DNA of 52,332 nucleotides from Candidatus Saccharimonadota bacterium (GTDB lineage: Bacteria > Patescibacteriota > Saccharimonadia > Saccharimonadales > Saccharimonadaceae): the NCBI GenBank assembly GCA_030528355.1, contig JAUMZA010000007.1:1-52332 (forward strand), written 5' to 3'. Position numbers and translations under genes: made by a program. The notes under the pieces are model-generated. The model made no database searches and was not told where the DNA came from. It worked only from the letters and a program-made list of their open reading frames with translations. Positions 25,939-34,965 of this stretch are shown here, piece by piece (position 1 is the first letter of the stretch; every line of letters begins with the position of its first letter).

Positions 25939-26519
25939 GGGATTGCCACCACCTTGTCCGCCCGGCCAGCTCCAGCATTACCTGAATATAGCACCGCCAC
26001 CTGCCATTCACCTTTGGCAAGTGATGCGGCATCAATATCAAACCCTTTGCAAATAAAATATGAGTTCATTGCCATCAATTCAGCCTGGCGAACAACCTCA
26101 GCTTGTCCGGCTTTAGTCATTCTCAAGCGGCATTGCCCTTCGGCCGTAGCAGCCGATACAATTGCCCGCACCTGCAGCGTACCTTCTTGTACCGCCGCAG
26201 AGGTAATAGTAACCGGTACGGCAGCGGAAGTAGCACCGGAGCCGGTTGATGGTACTTCTGGAGTATCTGGTTTTGCCGGCTGAGATTCGACCCGTTTTGC
26301 AAAGTCCTCCTTTGCCTGCAGGCCAGCTGTTTTTTCTTGCTCGGTAGCTGTGTCGTAATTCACAGTATTTTCCGGCTTCGTCTCCTTGCTGGTTGGCGTA
26401 TTTGTTTTCGACTGTTGCTGATGCACATACCATGCACCACACACAGGTGCAGCAATTAGCACAATCGCACCAATCACTACTATTTTTTTGTAGGTTTTAC
26501 TTGATTTGTTTATTTTCAT
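25935..26519 (-). CDS. membrane-anchored extracytoplasmic protein, unknown function
   Basis: A 194-residue protein with a basic N-terminus, one membrane helix (about 12-30, IVVIGAIVLIAAPVCGAWYV), a Thr/Pro/Glu-rich linker (35-100), and a small beta-rich domain (about 100-194) with two cysteines (GQCRLR, FICKGF). Not recognised as a known family. Its stop overlaps the start of the lysozyme-like repeat protein gene (ATGA), so the two are made together and may interact outside the cell. Confidence 0.72.
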   Translation of the reverse strand: MKINKSSKTYKKIVVIGAIVLIAAPVCGAWYVHQQQSKTNTPTSKETKPENTVNYDTATEQEKTAGLQAKEDFAKRVESQPAKPDTPEVPSTGSGATSAAVPVTITSAAVQEGTLQVRAIVSAATAEGQCRLRMTKAGQAEVVRQAELMAMNSYFICKGFDIDAASLAKGEWQVAVLYSGNAGAGRADKVVAIP

Positions 26520-26601
26520 ATTGCTTATCTATATAATATACTACTTACATAGTGTTTGTCTATATTTTGTGATAAAACAATAAATATTGTACAATAAATA
26601 A

Positions 26602-27621
26602 ATGATGAAGAACACAAACCGACCGCTTGTTTCTGTAATTATGCCGGTATACAACGCCGAAGCATATCTGGCAGAGGCACTTGACAGCCTCTTGCGTCAA
26701 ACCTATAAAAATTTTGAACTTATTATTGTAAATGATGGCTCAAAGGACAATTCTCAGGCAATTATCGATACCTACGCAGCTTGCGATGATCGCATTATCG
26801 CCTTATATCAAACAAACAAAGGGGTAGTCGCTGCAGCTAATCGTGCTGCCAGCAAGGCATGTGGTGAGTATATTATCCGCACTGATTCAGATGACATTTC
26901 CTTCAATACCCGGCTTGAAGATTTGGTGGCCTGTGCCCTTTCACACCCTGAAGCAGTGGTTATCTCTGGCAACATAGAAGTGATTAATGAGCGCAGTGAG
27001 TTCGTGTATCGCCACATCATCCCTCCATATACGGAAGAAATTAAACGAGCCATGTACCTACGAAATCCGCTTCCAAATGGAGCAACCCTTATTCGACGTG
27101 ATGCCTTTGAAGAGGCTGGTCGCTACAGTGATGTGTTTGCTGAGGATTTTCATCTTTGGGTAAAATTATTTGATAAGGGTGACTTTGTTGCAACTGATAG
27201 CTTTGTCTACCGCTGGCGCATTAATTCAACTGGGCTTACTATGTCAAACAACGAGAAATCTATCGCAAAAGAAAAGGAATATGCCGCTATTCTGTGGGAT
27301 AACCACACAATCGACTACCTGCCGCGCAAAGCTGTGCTAGAGCGAGCTAATGCATATTATCAAACATTTGAACGACACGGTATCGAATATAAACATATCT
27401 TCTTATTCGACCTAGCTCGCGCTTCTATACACCTTATAAAGCGAGGCAAGCTAGCTCAAGGTGTGAAGCAGCTTTTTGCCATCGCTTCAACTGGACGCAC
27501 AGGCTTAAAGATTGTATGGCAACGACTTTGGTTAGCAACACACGGAGCAAGCCAGCAAGCACTTAAAAAAGCCCGCCGCCAACCACAGAGTGATAATACA
27601 ACCTCTCACCCTGCCACCTAA
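26602..27621 (+). CDS. GT2-family glycosyltransferase
   Basis: A 339-residue GT-A enzyme. VSVIMPVYNAEAYLAEALDS opens it, ELIIVNDGSKDNSQ is the nucleotide site, and IRTDSDDISF carries the metal-binding D-x-D. EDFHLWVKL is the likely catalytic-base region. All key acids are present, unlike the GT2 at 17541. It has TACAAT (26590-26595) just 6 bases before the ATG and a TTGTGA -35 with a 17-base spacer, so transcription would start at the initiator codon. It ends in a terminator within the converging ABC gene. Confidence 0.93.
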   Translation: MMKNTNRPLVSVIMPVYNAEAYLAEALDSLLRQTYKNFELIIVNDGSKDNSQAIIDTYAACDDRIIALYQTNKGVVAAANRAASKACGEYIIRTDSDDISFNTRLEDLVACALSHPEAVVISGNIEVINERSEFVYRHIIPPYTEEIKRAMYLRNPLPNGATLIRRDAFEEAGRYSDVFAEDFHLWVKLFDKGDFVATDSFVYRWRINSTGLTMSNNEKSIAKEKEYAAILWDNHTIDYLPRKAVLERANAYYQTFERHGIEYKHIFLFDLARASIHLIKRGKLAQGVKQLFAIASTGRTGLKIVWQRLWLATHGASQQALKKARRQPQSDNTTSHPAT

Positions 27622-27628
27622 TAGTATA

Positions 27629-28822
27629 TTATTGCCGCCATGTGTGCGGCAATTTTTGTAAACCGCTCCAGTCAATACCCTCTGCTTCTGGAGTAATAAT
27701 AAAGCTTGGCCCGTCAAATTCAACTGGGTAAGCCTTGCCTGGTTCGTGAAACGCTTCCGCATAAATAAAGTACTTGCCCGGTGTCATATTGAGTGTAAAT
27801 TCAATCGTAATGCTATTTTGCTTGGCAATATCGAAATCAGGGATAAAGCGAGTATTTTGGCCAGTAATATGTTCACCGCTCCGCTTAAAGATATTTACTC
27901 CGATACTTTCGAGCTTATCAAGCTGCTTCCAGGTGATCTCTGCCCGTAGTGTCTCACCATATTTAAAAGCTCGCTTCTTACCCTCTGTATCAGTAATGGT
28001 AATAGTAAAGATATCTTCGGTTTCGCTTTTCCCTTGCTTTTCATTTTGCTGCTGAGTTTCTTTGTCGATCTGCGCCTGATTAAGCTCAGAGTACAGCTGA
28101 GCAACTTTACGAGCACTGCCAACTTCAATCAGTTTACCATCACCAATCAACGCAGCTCGATTACAAAACTGCTCGACCGTTTTCATATCGTGCGTTACCA
28201 ACACGACTGTCTGTCCGGATGCCTTGTATGACTCAAATACATCGAGACATTTACGCTGAAACGCCTCATCCCCAACTGCCAGCACTTCATCAAAAATAAG
28301 AATATCATTTCTTGCCTTGATTGCAATCGAAAAGGCAAGCCGCACCTGCATACCAGAAGAATAATTCTTTAGCTTTTGCCCCATGAATGGCTCAAGCTCA
28401 GCAAACTCTACAATCTCGTCGTACATTGCATCCATTTGAGCACGACTAAAACCAAGTAGTGCCCCGTTAAGGTATACATTATCCCGCCCAGATAGTTCTG
28501 GGTTAAACCCAACACCCAGCTCAATAAATGGCGTCAGTCCGCCGTGCAGAGTGATATTACCCTTGGTTGGATAGTATACACCTGCAATCAACTTTAGAAG
28601 AGTGCTCTTACCAGAGCCATTGCGTCCAACAATCCCAAAAAAATCACCTTTATTAATAGTGAACGATACACCATCGAGCACCTTTTGTGTAACCTTATTG
28701 TTACGTTTTACAATATTGACCGCCGCCTGTTTCATTGAAGTATTTTTATTTTGCGGCAAAATAAATTCTTTATGAATATTTTTTATTTCAATAGCTGGTG
28801 TAATTTTATCACTCTTCTTCAT
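27629..28822 (-). CDS. polysaccharide ABC exporter, ATP-binding protein (Wzt-like)
   Basis: A 397-residue ATPase. The nucleotide domain (about 1-245) has Walker A GRNGSGKST, the signature YSSGMQVRL and Walker B ILIFDEVLAVGD, with the H-loop in VTHD. About 150 more residues at the C-terminus (from FTITITDTEGKK) resemble the carbohydrate-binding domain of Wzt, which recognises the finished glycan end. With the permease upstream (its ATG directly follows the permease stop) it forms a Wzm/Wzt-type exporter of undecaprenyl-linked polysaccharide. Confidence 0.93.
   Translation of the reverse strand: MKKSDKITPAIEIKNIHKEFILPQNKNTSMKQAAVNIVKRNNKVTQKVLDGVSFTINKGDFFGIVGRNGSGKSTLLKLIAGVYYPTKGNITLHGGLTPFIELGVGFNPELSGRDNVYLNGALLGFSRAQMDAMYDEIVEFAELEPFMGQKLKNYSSGMQVRLAFSIAIKARNDILIFDEVLAVGDEAFQRKCLDVFESYKASGQTVVLVTHDMKTVEQFCNRAALIGDGKLIEVGSARKVAQLYSELNQAQIDKETQQQNEKQGKSETEDIFTITITDTEGKKRAFKYGETLRAEITWKQLDKLESIGVNIFKRSGEHITGQNTRFIPDFDIAKQNSITIEFTLNMTPGKYFIYAEAFHEPGKAYPVEFDGPSFIITPEAEGIDWSGLQKLPHTWRQ
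27631..27658 (+). terminator. terminator of the GT2 gene, inside the ABC gene 3' end
   Basis: ATTGCCGC (27631-27638) and GCGGCAAT (27646-27653) form an 8-bp stem followed by TTTTTG. It ends the rightward transcript and also encodes the last codons of the leftward ABC protein. Confidence 0.75.
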
Positions 28823-29620
28823 TTATATATCCTCGGCAAAATACTTTGCACGACTACGGAAATACCACGCACCGGTCGCACAAATTAGTGTAATTATTGC
28901 AAACGGCACCAATCGCACCAAGAACGAATCTACCGTGTTCCATATGGTAATATCATTTGCACTGTTAAGTAGCAAGTGGCGAGCATCCTGGACAATCTGT
29001 ACAATTGGATTCATAAAGAACCAATCGTGCAAGTTACGTGAAATAATTGTCATTGGGATAATAATCGCACTGGCATAAAATCCAACCTGCAGGGCAACTT
29101 CCCAGATGTATGTTACGTCACGGAATCGTACATAGGCAGTTGCAAGCACAAACGCAACACCAATCGAAAGAATAAATAATTCTATTATCACTAGCGGAAG
29201 TAGCAACCAGGTCCATTGCGGCGTAATGCCGTTAAGGAAAACAAACAGAAAAACGACAATCAAGCTAAGACCAAGATTAATCAAAGCTGATATCGAACTA
29301 GCCACTACAACCAGGTAGCGCGGAATACTAATCTTACGCATTAAATCACCATGTGCCACCACTGAACTTGCCCCGACCATAGTGGTCTCTGAAAAGAAAT
29401 TCCATAGCACAATACCGACCAGCAGGCTCACGCCGTAATGCTCAACATCCTTACCGATTGGTGCAATATAGGTAAACAATACATATAGTACTGCAAATAG
29501 CAATAATGGCTTCAGTACAGACCATACATACCCCAATACAGACCCTTGGTAACGCACCTTAAAGTCTGTTCTCACCATTTCTCGCAATATGGTGATATTT
29601 TTCTCCGTTACGTATCTCAT
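28823..29620 (-). CDS. polysaccharide ABC exporter, permease (Wzm-like)
   Basis: A 265-residue ABC-2 family permease with six membrane helices. It shows the family start (DFKVRYQGSVLGYVWSVLKP), which is the amphipathic gate helix of TagG/Wzm proteins, and a conserved NPIVQIVQDARHLL segment before the last helices. It forms the membrane channel with the ATPase at 27629-28822. TATAAT (plus 29638-29643) lies 17 bases before the start, giving a leader of about ten bases. Confidence 0.93.
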   Translation of the reverse strand: MRYVTEKNITILREMVRTDFKVRYQGSVLGYVWSVLKPLLLFAVLYVLFTYIAPIGKDVEHYGVSLLVGIVLWNFFSETTMVGASSVVAHGDLMRKISIPRYLVVVASSISALINLGLSLIVVFLFVFLNGITPQWTWLLLPLVIIELFILSIGVAFVLATAYVRFRDVTYIWEVALQVGFYASAIIIPMTIISRNLHDWFFMNPIVQIVQDARHLLLNSANDITIWNTVDSFLVRLVPFAIITLICATGAWYFRSRAKYFAEDI

Positions 29621-29677
29621 AATCGTCTTACTTCTATATTATACCAGGTTTATCTAGTATAATATAATACTGTGAAT
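29621..29677. promoter_or_regulatory. divergent promoter between the exporter and a glycosyltransferase operon
   Basis: Minus strand: TATAAT at plus 29638-29643 for the permease. Plus strand: two overlapping TATAAT hexamers at 29658-29663 and 29663-29668, the second 9 bases before ATG 29678. Both operons start from a 57-base gap, so they are likely co-regulated. Confidence 0.55.
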
Positions 29678-30823
29678 ATGCCTATTATTATGCTTATACG
29701 TAATGCATATCCTTATGATTTTGGTGGTGGTGAACGTTTTCCTGTACACACTGCAATGCTCCTACAGGAAAAGGACTACACGCCAATCGTCATGTCTCGC
29801 TCGAAGGCGATTAAAGACTATGCCGCATCTTGCAAGGTTCGGTTTTTACAGTCACCGTGGTGGAGCCAGCAAAACTGGAGTGGTTATCGAGTGGTGTTTG
29901 TGCCGGTGTATATACTGTGGCAATTACTCTTATGTATGTGGTACATAGCGGTATTTCTATGGTACCGACCAGCCGCCGTTCACGTGCAGAGTAAGGATGA
30001 CTTTATTGCGGCAACGATTGCAGGGCGACTAACTGGCAGGCGAGTCATCTGGACAGATCACGCCGACCTAAAACATATTTGGCTTCATATCCAAACATGG
30101 TATAAAAATCCGGTTGGTAAACTTGTTTATTTGGCAGCACACCTATGTCATGCAATCACGGTCGTAAGTGAAAGTGAATTCCGTGAAGTAACTGCTCACA
30201 TTAAAAAAAGTTCGTCGGTCTATCGAAAAATAACGGTAGTATATAACGGCTGTGCAGACACACCTACACACAACAAGCCTGCTATGCCTAAAGGTTTTAT
30301 CTTTTGCCTGGCTGGGCGACTCGTGACCGATAAAGGCATTGGCGAGGCAATCGCCGCATTCACCCGCATTCAACGCCACGCACCTGATGCCTGGCTGTAT
30401 ATCATTGGGGATGGCCCAGAAAAAGACACCTTCCAACAGCATGCCGGCGGCAATGAGCGAATTATATTTGCCGGCCACAAAAAGAATCCTCTACCTTACA
30501 TGGCAGCAAGTGATGTCTTTTTACAGCCTACCTACCATGAAGGTTTCAGCATCGTGCTGGTTGAAGCATCAATGCTCGGCCTGCCGATTATTGCAACAAA
30601 TGTTGGCGGTAATAAAGAGATTATTTTTCACGAAAAGACTGGCCTATTAATTGAAGCAAAACACAGCCAGCAACTTGCTGATGCTATGATGCGTTTATAT
30701 AAAGATGCCGCCCTCCGAACAAAGCTAGCAACCCAGGCGAGAGTGCAATACGAGCAGTCGTTTGTATTTGATAATATTATCGCCCGTAAGTTTATTCCAC
30801 TTTACAAAGGAGACGCTGCATGA
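29678..30823 (+). CDS. GT4-family glycosyltransferase
   Basis: A 381-residue GT-B enzyme. MLIRNAYPYDFGGGERFPVH holds the N-terminal Gly-rich loop, FCLAGRLVTDKGIGEAIAAF the donor-site strand, and EGFSIVLVEASMLGLPIIAT the E-x7-E motif. GTG at 29672 is an alternative start; ATG 29678 is preferred for its spacing to the -10. It leads a five-gene run (two GT4, sucC, sucD, then a third GT4 with its own promoter). Its stop overlaps the next ATG (ATGA). Confidence 0.92.
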   Translation: MPIIMLIRNAYPYDFGGGERFPVHTAMLLQEKDYTPIVMSRSKAIKDYAASCKVRFLQSPWWSQQNWSGYRVVFVPVYILWQLLLCMWYIAVFLWYRPAAVHVQSKDDFIAATIAGRLTGRRVIWTDHADLKHIWLHIQTWYKNPVGKLVYLAAHLCHAITVVSESEFREVTAHIKKSSSVYRKITVVYNGCADTPTHNKPAMPKGFIFCLAGRLVTDKGIGEAIAAFTRIQRHAPDAWLYIIGDGPEKDTFQQHAGGNERIIFAGHKKNPLPYMAASDVFLQPTYHEGFSIVLVEASMLGLPIIATNVGGNKEIIFHEKTGLLIEAKHSQQLADAMMRLYKDAALRTKLATQARVQYEQSFVFDNIIARKFIPLYKGDAA

Positions 30824-31932
30824 ACATTCGTGTTGAAGTAAGCTGCACTGCACTGCAGCAAAAATCTGGCGTAGGTCGCTACACAGAACTACTTACTAAC
30901 GCCCTAGCTACACAGACTACTGTGTATGGACACTATTTTAATTTTTTAGGACGACAATCCACTCCACAACTCGATTCGCTCATAAAGCTAGAAGAAAATC
31001 GTCTTGTACCTTTGCGTATCTACAATAAGCTTTCCAGCATCGGCATCCCGCTACCCGCTTTTGACCACTTACTGCCAAAGGTAGACCTCACCATCCATCC
31101 AAATTTTGCCACCTGGCCAACCCATCATAGCCAGCGTATCGCCACCGTGGTGCATGATCTGACCTATCTATATCACCCAGAGCTAGTTGAGAAGAAAAAC
31201 CTTGCCCATCTACGAAGGGTGGTGCCAGTTTCACTTAAAAAGGCAGACTTCATCATCACCGTGTCAGAGGCGGTTAAGGCGGAGCTGGTGAAAGAATTTC
31301 ATCTCCCGCCAGAAAAATGTGTCGTCACCACCATCCCTCCATCATCATCATTCACAGATATCAGCCAACCGCTACAAGATATACATACAAAGTACAAGCT
31401 CCCTACTAAAAAGTTTATTCTTTTTATTGGTAATCTTGAGCCTCGCAAAAACCTCGCCACACTTATTCGTGCCTACCGTCTTTTACCTGTAAACCTGCAA
31501 AAAGAATACTCGCTGATTATTGGCGGCGGGCAAGGCTGGAACTTTCAAGAGACAGAAGCAATCCTGCAAGAGGGTGGTGAAGTCGGTAAAATCTGCCGAA
31601 TTGGCTATATTGATCAGGCTGACCTTGCGTCCTTCTATCGACTCGCTTCGCTTTTTGTAATGCCATCGCTATATGAAGGGTTTGGTATGCCAGTACTGGA
31701 AGCGATTAGTAGCCATTGCCCTATTGTATGTGCGGATATCCCCGTTTTACGAGAGGCTGGTGGCGATATTGCTAGTTATGCACGCCCGCTTGATCCGCAA
31801 GATTTCGCTCACCATATCACTAGACAACTCGACAGAAAGCTCTCCAAAGAATCAGTTACGCAACATCTTAGGCAGTTTTCCTGGGAACGTAATGCACAGT
31901 GTATCATCGCTAAAACGAAAGAACTGTTATGA
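30820..31932 (+). CDS. GT4-family glycosyltransferase
   Basis: A 370-residue GT-B enzyme, mannosyltransferase-like. SGVGRYTELLTNAL is the acceptor-side loop, TVVHDLTYL the central strand, FIGNLEPRKNLATLIRAY the donor-site segment, and EGFGMPVLEAISSHCPIV the E-x7-E motif. The Shine-Dalgarno AAAGGAG lies within the end of the upstream gene, and its own stop overlaps the sucC start (ATGA), so translation is coupled on both sides. Confidence 0.92.
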   Translation: MNIRVEVSCTALQQKSGVGRYTELLTNALATQTTVYGHYFNFLGRQSTPQLDSLIKLEENRLVPLRIYNKLSSIGIPLPAFDHLLPKVDLTIHPNFATWPTHHSQRIATVVHDLTYLYHPELVEKKNLAHLRRVVPVSLKKADFIITVSEAVKAELVKEFHLPPEKCVVTTIPPSSSFTDISQPLQDIHTKYKLPTKKFILFIGNLEPRKNLATLIRAYRLLPVNLQKEYSLIIGGGQGWNFQETEAILQEGGEVGKICRIGYIDQADLASFYRLASLFVMPSLYEGFGMPVLEAISSHCPIVCADIPVLREAGGDIASYARPLDPQDFAHHITRQLDRKLSKESVTQHLRQFSWERNAQCIIAKTKELL

Positions 31933-33002
31933 AACTCCTCGAACACGAAGCTAAGCAGTTACTTGCTGCCAGTGGCATTGCAGTGCCACGTGGCCAGCTG
32001 GTGCAGCCAGGTGATACTACAGCCATCACCACCCCAGTTGTGTTGAAGGCTCAGGTATTGCCTGGCCGTCGTAATCAATTTGGCGGCATACGCATTGTAA
32101 CGGATGTAAACGAGATTGCCACGGCAACTAAAGCTGTATTCGCTGCCACGATTGATGGTCTGCAAGCTGATAGCTTACTCGCCGAAGAGCTGCTGGCCAT
32201 TAGCCAGGAATACTACCTTAGTCTATTTATCGACCGTAAAACTGCCGCCACTACCCTGCTGGCCCATAAAGATGGCGGGGTAGAGATTGAATCGCACAAT
32301 GCAGATGAATTTTTCCGCACACCACTCTCGCCTCACACAATCACTGCCGCTGCCCGCCAATTGGCAGACTATCTAGACCTTCATTCGCACGAGTTTATCC
32401 TTGAAGAATTACTAACTAATCTACTCAAATGCTTTCGCACCAACGATGCCACTCTGCTTGAAATCAATCCACTCGTTCTCACAAATAGCGACACGCTAGT
32501 AGCGGCCGATTGCAAACTCACCCTTGATGATGCGGCCTCATTTCGCCACCCGGAATGGAGCAGCTACTACGACAAGCCTGCCTCGCACAATTTTGTCACC
32601 CTTGCAGCAAACGGCACCGTGGCGACCATTGCCAATGGAGCGGGGCTTGCTATGGCAACAGTTGACGCCGTTGAGGCTGCTGGTTTACAGGCTGCGAACT
32701 TTTTAGATATTGGCGGCGGGGCAACGCAAGCTACCATTCTTGCGGCGTTCACTCGCCTCGCTGCATTTTCGCAAGTGCAAGCCATTGTGATTAATATCTT
32801 TGCTGGCATTACTCGGGCAGATGAAGTAGCAAATGCTATTATTGCTGCTCGTCAATCAATACCAGACCTGCCAGCCTTGTATATTAGGATTGACGGCAGT
32901 CGGGCCGATATTGCCGCCACACTCCTTGCAAAAGCCTCAATTCCGCTCTACCCCACACTGAGTACAGCCATTGCGGCCGTAAAGGAGGCGAGCGATGTAT
33001 AA
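31929..33002 (+). CDS. sucC: succinyl-CoA synthetase (ADP-forming) beta-subunit-like protein
   Basis: A 357-residue ATP-grasp protein with the SucC layout: MKLLEHEAKQLLAASGI at the start, VVLKAQVLPGRRNQFGGI in the ATP-grasp half, LLEINPLVLT, then ANGAGLAMATVDAVEAAG and NFLDIGGGAT in the CoA-ligase half. It is a little shorter than the usual 385-400 residues. With SucD it interconverts succinyl-CoA plus ADP (or GDP) and succinate plus ATP; related pairs act on other acids. It is tightly coupled to a glycosyltransferase before and to sucD after. No other citric acid cycle gene is in the window, so its role here is unclear. Confidence 0.88.
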   Translation: MKLLEHEAKQLLAASGIAVPRGQLVQPGDTTAITTPVVLKAQVLPGRRNQFGGIRIVTDVNEIATATKAVFAATIDGLQADSLLAEELLAISQEYYLSLFIDRKTAATTLLAHKDGGVEIESHNADEFFRTPLSPHTITAAARQLADYLDLHSHEFILEELLTNLLKCFRTNDATLLEINPLVLTNSDTLVAADCKLTLDDAASFRHPEWSSYYDKPASHNFVTLAANGTVATIANGAGLAMATVDAVEAAGLQAANFLDIGGGATQATILAAFTRLAAFSQVQAIVINIFAGITRADEVANAIIAARQSIPDLPALYIRIDGSRADIAATLLAKASIPLYPTLSTAIAAVKEASDV

Positions 33003-33843
33003 CCCAAAGCGAGTAATAGTGCAGGGGATAACTGGCACTCACGGCAGCTTTCATACTGCTGCTATGCAGGCATACGGTACCAATATTGTCGCCGGCACGT
33101 CGCCTCGTACTAATCAACCGTCGGTGCATGGGGTACCTGTCTACCGTACGATTGCTGATATCCAACACACGCATGGCACAATTAATACTTCGGTGATTTT
33201 TGTCCCCGCCCCACACGCCAAAGCTGCAATTTTTGAAGCAATTGACGCCGCTATTCCGTTAGTCATTTGTATTACTGAGGGTATTCCAGTGCACGACATG
33301 TTAGCAATCTCAGCCAAGCTTGCTCGCAGTAACACTCAACTCATTGGCCCTAACTGCCCTGGCGTTATCACACCTGGCGAGTCTCTACTGGGCATTATTC
33401 CCGCTCGCATTACCACACCAGGCTCAGTAGCGATTGTGAGCCGCAGCGGCACACTCACCTACGAGGCTGCCGCCGAACTCACCCGGCAAGGCATTGGACA
33501 GCGGTATATCGTTGGTATTGGCGGCGACCCAGTCAGCGGCACAAGCTTTGTCGATTGCCTACAAACCTTCGCACACGACCCATCGGTTAGTGACATTATT
33601 TTGATCGGTGAAATTGGCGGCACTGCCGAATGCGACGCAGCCGACTACATTGCCGCACACGTCACCAAGCCGGTCTATGCCTATATCGCCGGCCATGCTG
33701 CACCACCTGGGGTGCAAATGGGGCACGCTGGAGCAATCTTGGGCTCTAGTGCTGAATCCGCTGCCGCTAAAACCGCCTATTTAGCAGACCGAGGCATTAC
33801 TACCGCCGCTGCCATTACCGAACTGGCTCGTATGCTACAATAA
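32995..33843 (+). CDS. sucD: succinyl-CoA synthetase alpha-subunit-like protein
   Basis: A 282-residue protein of near-normal length. GITGTHGSFHT is the CoA-binding loop, LIGPNCPGVITPGES and IVSRSGTLTYEAA are the conserved central motifs, and MGHAGAILG carries the phosphorylated histidine, His244. The active site is complete. It overlaps sucC by 8 bases with AAGGAGG inside sucC, as expected for a heterodimer made in equal amounts. The substrate may be succinate or another small acid. Confidence 0.93.
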   Translation: MYNPKRVIVQGITGTHGSFHTAAMQAYGTNIVAGTSPRTNQPSVHGVPVYRTIADIQHTHGTINTSVIFVPAPHAKAAIFEAIDAAIPLVICITEGIPVHDMLAISAKLARSNTQLIGPNCPGVITPGESLLGIIPARITTPGSVAIVSRSGTLTYEAAAELTRQGIGQRYIVGIGGDPVSGTSFVDCLQTFAHDPSVSDIILIGEIGGTAECDAADYIAAHVTKPVYAYIAGHAAPPGVQMGHAGAILGSSAESAAAKTAYLADRGITTAAAITELARMLQ

Positions 33844-33848
33844 AAGAT

Positions 33849-34961
33849 ATGGATACCGCCCCAAAACACATCGCTATCGATGCTCGTATTATCAACTCTT
33901 CGACTGGCCGCTATGTTGAACGGCTGATTCATTATCTTGAAGAAATTGATACCACTAATCGCTACACTATTTTAGTACCCTCAAAAGACCTGCAGTTTTA
34001 CACACCACGCAATCCGCACTTTACTGTTACGGCGGCTGATTTTGCGAATTACTCGCTCGCTGAGCAAACATCATTTTTACGGTTCCTTAACAAGCTTAAC
34101 GCTGATCTGGTGCATTTTTGCATGCCGCAGCAGCCAATCCTCTACCGCAAACCACACATCACCACCATACACGACCTCACCTTACTAAAAACCTACAACT
34201 CCGATAAAAATTGGCTTGTATACCATCTCAAGCAGCGTATTGGCAAGTTTGTTTTTGCTCGTGTATGTCATACAAGCGACCGGATTCTTGTGCCTACAGC
34301 ACATACCAAGCAAGAACTAGAGGAGTTTTGCACGGCTGCGATTGGTAAAACTATCGTTACCTACGAAGCCGCTGATAAGCTGCATGCCGGCAAAACCGTG
34401 CCGTATCCACACACATACGACAAGTTTCTTTTATATGTCGGGCAGCAAAGCGATTATAAAAACCTAGTACGACTCGCCGAAGCACATCAGCAGCTCCTTG
34501 CTACACACCCAAAGCTGGGGCTGATTTTTGTTGGCAAACTCAATACTGCAGCTCGCAAAAATAAAACGCTCTTTGCTAAGCGTGGCTACAAAAATATCAC
34601 CTTCACCGATTTTATTGATGATGCACAGCGTGATTGGCTATACGAACATTGTGCGGCTTATGTTTTCCCAAGCCTCATGGAGGGGTTTGGCCTGCCAGGG
34701 CTCGAGGCAATGCTGTACGATGCACCAGTCGTAAGTAGTAATGCTACCTGTCTACCCGAAGTATACGGAGAAGCGGCCCATTACTTTAACCCGCTTGATA
34801 CCGCAGATATGGCTCGGGCTATTTCAGATGTACTAACCAACGAAACACTACGGAGCTCGCTTATTGCCAAAGGTCGCACACAAGTAGGGAAGTATTCGTG
34901 GCGACGCATGGCAATGCAGACTCATCAAGCCTATATCGATATCGTCTCAACGAGAACCTAG
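33849..34961 (+). CDS. GT4-family glycosyltransferase
   Basis: A 370-residue GT-B enzyme. IAIDARIINSSTGRYVERLI is the N-terminal domain start, TTIHDLTLLKTY the central segment, LYVGQQSDYKNLVRLAEAH the donor-site strand, and EGFGLPGLEAMLYDAPVV the E-x7-E motif. It closely resembles the GT4 at 30820. An extended -10 (TGCTACAAT, hexamer 33836-33841) lies in the last codons of sucD, 7 bases before the ATG, so it can also be transcribed alone as a leaderless message. Confidence 0.92.
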   Translation: MDTAPKHIAIDARIINSSTGRYVERLIHYLEEIDTTNRYTILVPSKDLQFYTPRNPHFTVTAADFANYSLAEQTSFLRFLNKLNADLVHFCMPQQPILYRKPHITTIHDLTLLKTYNSDKNWLVYHLKQRIGKFVFARVCHTSDRILVPTAHTKQELEEFCTAAIGKTIVTYEAADKLHAGKTVPYPHTYDKFLLYVGQQSDYKNLVRLAEAHQQLLATHPKLGLIFVGKLNTAARKNKTLFAKRGYKNITFTDFIDDAQRDWLYEHCAAYVFPSLMEGFGLPGLEAMLYDAPVVSSNATCLPEVYGEAAHYFNPLDTADMARAISDVLTNETLRSSLIAKGRTQVGKYSWRRMAMQTHQAYIDIVSTRT

Positions 34962-34965
34962 CTAC

